A DNA stretch of 64,000 bases from Sphingomonas sp. AP4-R1 (GTDB lineage: Bacteria > Pseudomonadota > Alphaproteobacteria > Sphingomonadales > Sphingomonadaceae). A model generated the notes under the pieces. It was not told the origin of the DNA. It did no database searches and saw nothing but the letters and a program-made list of their open reading frames with translations. Each line of letters opens with the position of its first letter. Positions within the stretch are counted from its first letter, which is position 1. The DNA lies in assembly GCF_013113735.1 (NCBI RefSeq), contig NZ_CP053346.1, positions 1-64,000 of the forward strand. The letters run 5' to 3'. A program made the position numbers and the translations under genes. Positions 59,251 through 64,000 of this stretch are shown here, one piece after another.

Positions 59251-60018
59251 ATGCGCGAGTCGTCTTCCCTTCCGCCCGCCCAGAGCCGGCCCTATTCCGC
59301 TTTGCCCTCGGCGGAGAGGGAGCCCCGCACGCGCTTCCCGCTGGGTGCGGAGGCGCTGGATGCGCTGCTCGGCGGCGGGCTGGAGCGCGGCCGGCTCCAC
59401 GAATTCCATGCGGCGACGGAAGACGATCTGCCGAGCATGACGGGTTTCGCGCTGACGCTGGCGCTGCGGGCGGGCGGACGCGACGGCCAGATCGTGTGGC
59501 TGGCGGAAGCGAAGCGCGGGGGTGGACTGCTTCATGGGCCGGGCGTGGCGGAGTTGGGCGCGGATCCGGCGCGATTGCTGTTCGTGACCGTGCCGGACGA
59601 GAAAATGCTGCTCAAGGCGGCGGCGGACGTGGTGCGCTCGCCCGCGGCGGGCACGGCGGTGATCGCGCCCTCCCCGCGCCCCCGCCATCTGGATCTCACC
59701 GCGACACGCCGACTGATGCTGTTCGCCGAGCGCTCGGGCGTCACCGTGCTGTTGCTGCGGGGGGTGAGCGCGGAGGCGCCGTCCGCCGCCGCCACGCGCT
59801 GGCGGATCGCCGCTGCCCCCTCGACACCGCTGGAGGCGAATGCACCCGGCGCCCCGGCCTTCGCGGTGGATCTCGTCCGCAGGCGCGGCGGCGCGCCCTC
59901 GCCCGGCTGGAGACTGGAGTGGGATCGTGACGCCGGACGCTTCGCCCCTCACGGCGGGACCTCGCCGCTATCTAGCGATCTGGCTGCCGATGCTCGCCGC
60001 CGACGCCTGGCGGGTTAG
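59251..60018 (+). CDS. imuA: SOS mutagenesis protein ImuA
   Basis: The 255-residue RecA-like protein starts the imuA-imuB-dnaE2 cassette, which carries out DNA-damage-induced mutagenesis with the replisome. It has FPLGAEALDALLGGGLERGR and LHEFHAATEDDLPSMTGFAL, matching the RecA/SulA-related N-terminus. I start at 59251, since AGGA lies six bases upstream and the family begins there; the frame is open to 59125 through a repeat. It overlaps imuB by 92 bases in a different frame. LexA controls it through the operator directly upstream. Confidence 0.9.
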   Translation: MRESSSLPPAQSRPYSALPSAEREPRTRFPLGAEALDALLGGGLERGRLHEFHAATEDDLPSMTGFALTLALRAGGRDGQIVWLAEAKRGGGLLHGPGVAELGADPARLLFVTVPDEKMLLKAAADVVRSPAAGTAVIAPSPRPRHLDLTATRRLMLFAERSGVTVLLLRGVSAEAPSAAATRWRIAAAPSTPLEANAPGAPAFAVDLVRRRGGAPSPGWRLEWDRDAGRFAPHGGTSPLSSDLAADARRRRLAG

Positions 60019-61561
60019 CCAGCCGATCCTCCCCGGCAAGCGAGCCGAACACTCGGCCGCACAGGCCGGGGGGCGGGCATCCCACCCTCGCGGCGCCAGC
60101 CCGCCCCCGGCCCCTCCCGCAAGCGGAAGGGGAGAAGCAGACCCCGTCATCGTCTTCACCGAGACGCACGCCAATGCGACGCGCCTCACCGCGCTCACCC
60201 GCATGGCCATGGCGGCGGGGCTCACCCCCGGCCTGACGTTGGCAGACGCCCGCGCACGCCTGCCCGATCTGGTCGCAATCCCGCGCGATCAGGGGGCGGA
60301 GGCTCGCCTGCTCGCCCGCGCGGTCGATGCCTGTCGCGCATATTCGCCGGTGGTCGCGCCTCAGCCTCCCGACGGCATCGCGCTCGATATCGCGGGCTGC
60401 ACGCATCCCTATGGCGACGAAAGCCGGCTCGCCGCCGATCTCGCCCGCCGCCTCGCGCGCCTTGGCCTCACGCTCCGTCTCGGGCTGGGCGACACGCCGG
60501 AGGCCGCCCGTGCCCGTGCCCGCTTCGGCGCGGATGCGGAGGCCGATCTGCTCGCGCTTCCGGTCGAGGCATTGGAGGCCTCGGCCGAAACCACGCTGGC
60601 GCTGCGCCGCGCGGGGCTGAAGCGCATCATGGATCTCGCCTGCCGCCCGCGCCGGATGCTGGCCGCGCGCTTCGGCGATCTCGCGCTCCATCTCGGCCGC
60701 CTGCTGGGCGAGGAGGATCGCCGCATCACCGCCGATCGCCCGCTGGATCCGGTGTTCGCGCTCCGCCGTTTCGCCGAGCCGATCGCGCGCGTCGAGGATG
60801 GCCTCGCCTGCCTCGATCAGCTTCTCGCGGAAGCCGCCGTCACCCTGCTGGAACGGCATGAGGGCGGCCGCCGCTTCGTCGCGCGCTTCTTCCGCAGCGA
60901 CGGCGCCGTGCCCGGCCTCGCGGTGGAGACGGGCCGCCCGGTGCGCGATCCCGCCATCGTCATGCGCCTGTTCCGCGAGCGGCTGGAGGCCTTGTCCGAT
61001 CCGATCGATCCCGGCTTCGGCTTCGACTGCATCCGCCTCGACATCCCCGTCACCGAGCCCCTCGCCCCCGCGCAGGATGGGCTGGACGGGAGCGAGCGCA
61101 CGGCCGAGCCGCTGGCGGAACTGGTCGATCGCCTCGTCGCCCGGCTCGGCGCGGACCGGATCGCCCGCCTCGCCCCGCTCGACAGCCACATCCCCGAATG
61201 CGCGGTCGCGCGCGTCCCCGCGACGACCGCGCCGGACTGGCCCGCACCTTCGCCCGAAGATCCGCCGCTGCGCCCCCTGCGCCTGCTCGATCCGCCCCAG
61301 CCGATCGAGGTGACGTACGGTTTGCCCGAAGGCCCGCCCCGCCGCTTCGTCTGGCGCGCCCACGCGCATGAGGTGGCGCGCTGGGAAGGGCCGGAGCGGA
61401 TCGCCGCCGAATGGTGGCGCCGGCGCGATCGGGGCGGCCTGACGCGCGATTATTATCGGGTGGAGGACAAGGCCGGCCACCGCTTCTGGCTGTTCCGCCA
61501 CGGCTTGGCAGGCGGGGAAACCGAACGGCCCGATTGGTATGTGCACGGGCTGTTCGCGTGA
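59927..61561 (+). CDS. imuB: Inactive Y-family polymerase homologue ImuB
   Basis: The 544-residue protein is a DinB-like scaffold without polymerase activity; it links the beta clamp, ImuA and DnaE2. The polymerase palm begins RRYLAIWLPMLAADAWR, without the catalytic acidic pair, and continues GIALDIAGCTHPYGDE and GLGDTPEAARARARFG. The C-terminal region ends WYVHGLFA, as usual. I choose GTG at 59927, inside imuA. Residues about 33-70 (genomic 60026-60135) are an in-frame palindromic repeat rich in Pro, Ala and Arg, absent from the normal family fold. Confidence 0.92.
   Translation: MTPDASPLTAGPRRYLAIWLPMLAADAWRVSQPILPGKRAEHSAAQAGGRASHPRGASPPPAPPASGRGEADPVIVFTETHANATRLTALTRMAMAAGLTPGLTLADARARLPDLVAIPRDQGAEARLLARAVDACRAYSPVVAPQPPDGIALDIAGCTHPYGDESRLAADLARRLARLGLTLRLGLGDTPEAARARARFGADAEADLLALPVEALEASAETTLALRRAGLKRIMDLACRPRRMLAARFGDLALHLGRLLGEEDRRITADRPLDPVFALRRFAEPIARVEDGLACLDQLLAEAAVTLLERHEGGRRFVARFFRSDGAVPGLAVETGRPVRDPAIVMRLFRERLEALSDPIDPGFGFDCIRLDIPVTEPLAPAQDGLDGSERTAEPLAELVDRLVARLGADRIARLAPLDSHIPECAVARVPATTAPDWPAPSPEDPPLRPLRLLDPPQPIEVTYGLPEGPPRRFVWRAHAHEVARWEGPERIAAEWWRRRDRGGLTRDYYRVEDKAGHRFWLFRHGLAGGETERPDWYVHGLFA
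60026..60135. repeat. In-frame palindromic repeat (family F) inside imuB
   Basis: ATCCTCCCCGGCAAGCGAG starts the element and CCCCTCCCGCAAGCGGAAGG nearly ends it, with GCCGGGGGGCGGG and CCCGCCCCCGGC as complementary tracts within. The sequence GGCCCCTCCCGCAAGCGG is shared with the second repeat in dnaE2. It is translated as a Pro/Arg/Ala-rich stretch between two beta strands of the palm. Confidence 0.78.
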
Positions 61562-61577
61562 TGGGATTATCAAATAA

Positions 61578-61679
61578 CCGTTTGGTTCGAGCAGCTTCGA
61601 GCACAGTCGAGAAGCGACCGTCGAGAACTCTTCTCGACTGCGATCTCGACAAGCTCGATCTCCGCTCGAAGCAAACGGG
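61578..61679. repeat. Intergenic palindromic repeat, family A (copy 2)
   Basis: CCGTTTGGTTCGAGC and GCTCGAAGCAAACGG are inverted repeats with inner TCGAGAAG/CTTCTCGA and GTCGAGA/TCTCGAC tracts, as in copy 1 at 77-178. It fills the imuB-dnaE2 gap. Confidence 0.82.
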
Positions 61680-61693
61680 GGTGAGGGAATGAG

Positions 61694-64000
61694 ATGCCTC
61701 TTTCTCCCCCGCCGTTCGTCGAGCTCGTCGCCGCCAGCCACTTCTCCTTCCTCCATGGCGCTAGCCACGGCAGTGATCTCGTGGCGACCGCTCTTGCCCT
61801 CAAGCATCCCGGCCTCGGCCTCGCCGACCGCAACACCGTCGCGGGCGTCGTCCGCGCGTGGAAGGCGCTGAAGGACGCACGCGAGGACGCCGCCGCGCTC
61901 GGCGCGCCGCTCGCCCCCTTCAAGCTCGCCACCGGCGCCCGCCTCGTCTTCGCGGACGGCACGCCCGATATCGTCGCTTACCCCGAGGACCGGCGCGGCT
62001 GGGGTCGGCTGACCCGCTTGCTTTCGGATGGCAATCTCCGTTCGGACAAGGGCGATTGCCTGCTCAGGCTGGACGATCTGCTCGGCTATTCCGAAAGCTT
62101 GCTGCTGATCGTGCTGCCCGAAAGCAGCCGCCGCGACGGCGAGGGGATCGCACGCAAGACGCCCACCATCCTGCCGGAAGACGAGGATGATTCCCTTCCC
62201 GCACAAGCGAGCATCCAGCCTCTTGAAGCCGGAAGGGGTTCACGCAGAGACGCAGAGACGCAGAGAGAAAAAGAAGAAAAAGAGGCAGCACCTGGCGATG
62301 AGGCTCACGCCTCCCTCTCTGCGCCTCTGCGTCTCCGCGTGAACACTCCTTCTCCCCGCCCTCGCGGGAATGATGACAGCAAGCACGGCAACGTCGTTCC
62401 CTTTCCCTCTCGCCTGCGGGAGGAGATCGAGGGGCGGACAGCACCAGCGGAAGGGCGCAAGACAGCCAATGTCGGAAGCCCACCTCCGGCCCCTCCCGCA
62501 AGCGGGAGCGGAGCCCTGCGGCGCACCCTCGAAACGCTCCGCGCCGCCTGCCCCGATCGCGTCTGGCTCGCGCTCCCCGCCACCGCTTCGGGAACAGACG
62601 TCCGCCGTCGCGCGCGCCTGCTCGCCCTCGCGCGCGAAGCCGGCGTGCCCCCGCTCGCCACCACCGACGCGCTCTACGCCACGCGCGAGGAGCGGCCGCT
62701 GCAGGATGTGCTCACCTGCATCCGCCTCGGCGTCACGATCGCGCAGGCGGGGCGCCGGCTGGAGGCCAATGCCGAGCGCCACCTGAAATCCGCCGCGGAG
62801 ATGGCCCATCTCTACCGCGATTGCCCGCAGGCGATCGCCGAGACGACGCGCCTGCTCGCCCGCATCGCCTTCGATCTCGCCCAGTTAAAATACGAATATC
62901 CGCACGAGCCCGTGCCCGAGGGCTGGAAACCGCAGAAATGGCTCCAGCACCTCGTCGTCACCGCCGCACGCACATTATGGGGTGCAGGAAAAACGCCCCC
63001 CAAAGCCCTCCGGATGCTGCGCGAGGAATTCCGGCTCATCCGGAAGATGGGCTATGCCTATTACTTCCTCACCGTCCACGATGTGGTGCAATTCGCCCGC
63101 GAACAGGATCCGCCGATCCTCTGCCAGGGGCGCGGATCGGCCGCCAATTCGATGGTCTGCTACCTGCTCGGCGTCACCCCGATCGATCCGGCCGCGAACA
63201 ACCTGCTCTTCTCGCGCTTCCTGTCCGAGGAACGCAGCGAGCCGCCCGATATCGATGTCGATTTCGAGCATGAGCGGCGCGAGGAGGTGATGCAGTACAT
63301 CTACCGCCGCTACGGCCGCCACCGTGCCGGCATCGTCGCGACGGTGATCCATTATCGCTCGCGTTCGGCCGTGCGCGAGGTGGGCAAGGCTCTCGGCCTC
63401 ACCGACGACGTCACCTCCCGCCTCGTCTCGACCGTGTGGGGCAGCTATTCCAGCCGGATGGAGGAGGAACGGTTTCACGAAACCGGCTTCCGCCTCGACA
63501 ATCCCGAGATCGCACGGCTCAACCATTTCGTCGGACGCCTGCTGGAAGCGCCCTTCCCACGCCATCTCTCGCAGCATGTCGGCGGCTTCGTGCTGACCGA
63601 GGACCGGCTCGACGAGACCGTGCCGATCCATCACGCGGCGATGGAGGATCGCACCTTCGTCGAATGGGACAAGGACGATATCGACGCGCTCGGCCTGATG
63701 AAGGTGGATATCCTCGCGCTCGGCATGCTCACCTGCATCCGCAAGGCGTTCGATCTGATCCGCGATCATGACGGCACCGATCATTCGCTGCGCGACATCC
63801 CCAGGGAGCAGCCCGATGTTTATGCCATGCTACAGAAGGGCGACAGCATCGGCCTGTTCCAGGTGGAAAGCCGCGCACAGATGAACATGCTGCCGAGGCT
63901 CAAGCCCAAGGAGCTTTACGACCTCGTGATTCAGGTTGCGATCGTCCGGCCCGGGCCGATCCAGGGCAACATGGTCCACCCCTATCTGCGCCGCCGGCAG
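61694..64000 (+). CDS. dnaE2: Error-prone DNA polymerase III alpha subunit DnaE2 (3' end missing)
   Basis: The frame is open from 61694 to the window end: 769 codons with no stop, of a family about 1050-1100 residues long. It is the catalytic polymerase of damage-induced mutagenesis. Motifs are the PHP start ASHFSFLHGAS (residues 14-24), AERHLKSAAEMAHLYRD, ILCQGRGSAANS, and the catalytic Asp519, 521 and 523 in PPDIDVDFEHERRE, with Asp672 in MKVDILALGML. Two palindromic repeats (62238-62344 and 62398-62514) are translated in frame, lengthening the linker after the PHP N-terminal lobe (about residues 182-274). The ATG lies 14 bases after a family A repeat. Confidence 0.96.
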   Translation, partial: MPLSPPPFVELVAASHFSFLHGASHGSDLVATALALKHPGLGLADRNTVAGVVRAWKALKDAREDAAALGAPLAPFKLATGARLVFADGTPDIVAYPEDRRGWGRLTRLLSDGNLRSDKGDCLLRLDDLLGYSESLLLIVLPESSRRDGEGIARKTPTILPEDEDDSLPAQASIQPLEAGRGSRRDAETQREKEEKEAAPGDEAHASLSAPLRLRVNTPSPRPRGNDDSKHGNVVPFPSRLREEIEGRTAPAEGRKTANVGSPPPAPPASGSGALRRTLETLRAACPDRVWLALPATASGTDVRRRARLLALAREAGVPPLATTDALYATREERPLQDVLTCIRLGVTIAQAGRRLEANAERHLKSAAEMAHLYRDCPQAIAETTRLLARIAFDLAQLKYEYPHEPVPEGWKPQKWLQHLVVTAARTLWGAGKTPPKALRMLREEFRLIRKMGYAYYFLTVHDVVQFAREQDPPILCQGRGSAANSMVCYLLGVTPIDPAANNLLFSRFLSEERSEPPDIDVDFEHERREEVMQYIYRRYGRHRAGIVATVIHYRSRSAVREVGKALGLTDDVTSRLVSTVWGSYSSRMEEERFHETGFRLDNPEIARLNHFVGRLLEAPFPRHLSQHVGGFVLTEDRLDETVPIHHAAMEDRTFVEWDKDDIDALGLMKVDILALGMLTCIRKAFDLIRDHDGTDHSLRDIPREQPDVYAMLQKGDSIGLFQVESRAQMNMLPRLKPKELYDLVIQVAIVRPGPIQGNMVHPYLRRRQ
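62238..62344. repeat. In-frame palindromic repeat inside dnaE2 (insert 1)
   Basis: GTTCACGCAGAGACGCAGAG and CTCTGCGTCTCCGCGTGAAC are inverted repeats closing a 107-base element with AGAGAG/CTCTCT inside. It is of the type repeated in many alphaproteobacterial intergenic regions. In dnaE2 it encodes a Arg/Glu/Lys-rich, then Leu-rich segment, about residues 182-217, without breaking the frame. Confidence 0.85.
62398..62514. repeat. In-frame palindromic repeat inside dnaE2 (insert 2, family F)
   Basis: CCCTTTCCCTCTCGCCTGCG at the left and CGGCCCCTCCCGCAAGCGGG at the right are partly complementary; the latter is shared with the imuB insert. The element is translated as a Pro/Gly/Ser/Arg-rich segment at about residues 235-274, only about 50 bases after insert 1. 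Confidence 0.7.

Overview
This is a high-GC alphaproteobacterial chromosome segment, most likely from a sphingomonad (Sphingomonas or a close relative). The support is the set of protein families: a PEPxxWA-type sorting signal, class I fumarase, short-form ProS, ribonuclease J, and an alphaproteobacterial SOS system with GTTC-N7-GTTC and GAAC-N7-GAAC operators. Several families of about 90-140 bp imperfect palindromic repeats fill the gaps between genes. No tRNA, rRNA, CRISPR, prophage or transposase gene is visible; most of the window is ordinary core genome.

Layout. 1-8 kb: end of ilvN, ilvC, a periplasmic metallo-beta-lactamase-fold protein, a large coiled-coil membrane protein, an integral membrane protein with a nucleotidyltransferase-like front, and fumarase. 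8-16 kb: an Omp25/31-like beta-barrel, arylamine N-acetyltransferase, a glycosyltransferase, uvrB, a HAD-UbiA fusion coupled to GtrA, and a sorting-signal protein. 16-20 kb: proS-lolC-lolD. 20-28 kb: small genes, a divergent ArsR/SDR pair, a cytoplasmic four-PAS chemotaxis-type protein, pyrG, secG, tpiA. 28-41 kb: ppiD-trpE, DUF983, an S9 peptidase, a DUF2235 protein, trpG-trpD, two small unknown genes, trpC-moaC-moeA-lexA, and a VOC protein. 41-50 kb: an RND efflux operon (small unknown protein, adaptor, pump, outer-membrane lipoprotein) with its own promoter and a possible attenuating leader, then an APC permease. 50-57 kb: MarC, an MFS exporter, an Hsp70 of the YegD type, a Gfo/Idh/MocA oxidoreductase, RNase J. 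57-64 kb: an AT-richer gap with a candidate structured RNA, miaB, and the SOS mutagenesis cassette imuA-imuB-dnaE2, which runs off the window end.

How the genes fit together. lexA at 40.2 kb and imuA at 59.2 kb each carry one perfect LexA operator, so the window contains both the SOS repressor and a main mutagenesis output. trpE, trpG, trpD and trpC cover the first steps of tryptophan synthesis, with moaC and moeA (molybdenum cofactor) continuing the trpC operon into lexA. proS-lolC-lolD is the usual alphaproteobacterial lipoprotein-sorting cluster.

The most unusual signal is that palindromic intergenic repeats have become coding sequence. imuB contains one and dnaE2 contains two, all read through in frame. 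Another copy ends directly at the start of the efflux outer-membrane lipoprotein gene and seems to supply its ribosome binding site. Other points worth checking are two candidate structured RNAs (about 19.9 kb and 57.5 kb), the RND leader with mutually exclusive hairpins, and several genes under 60 codons.
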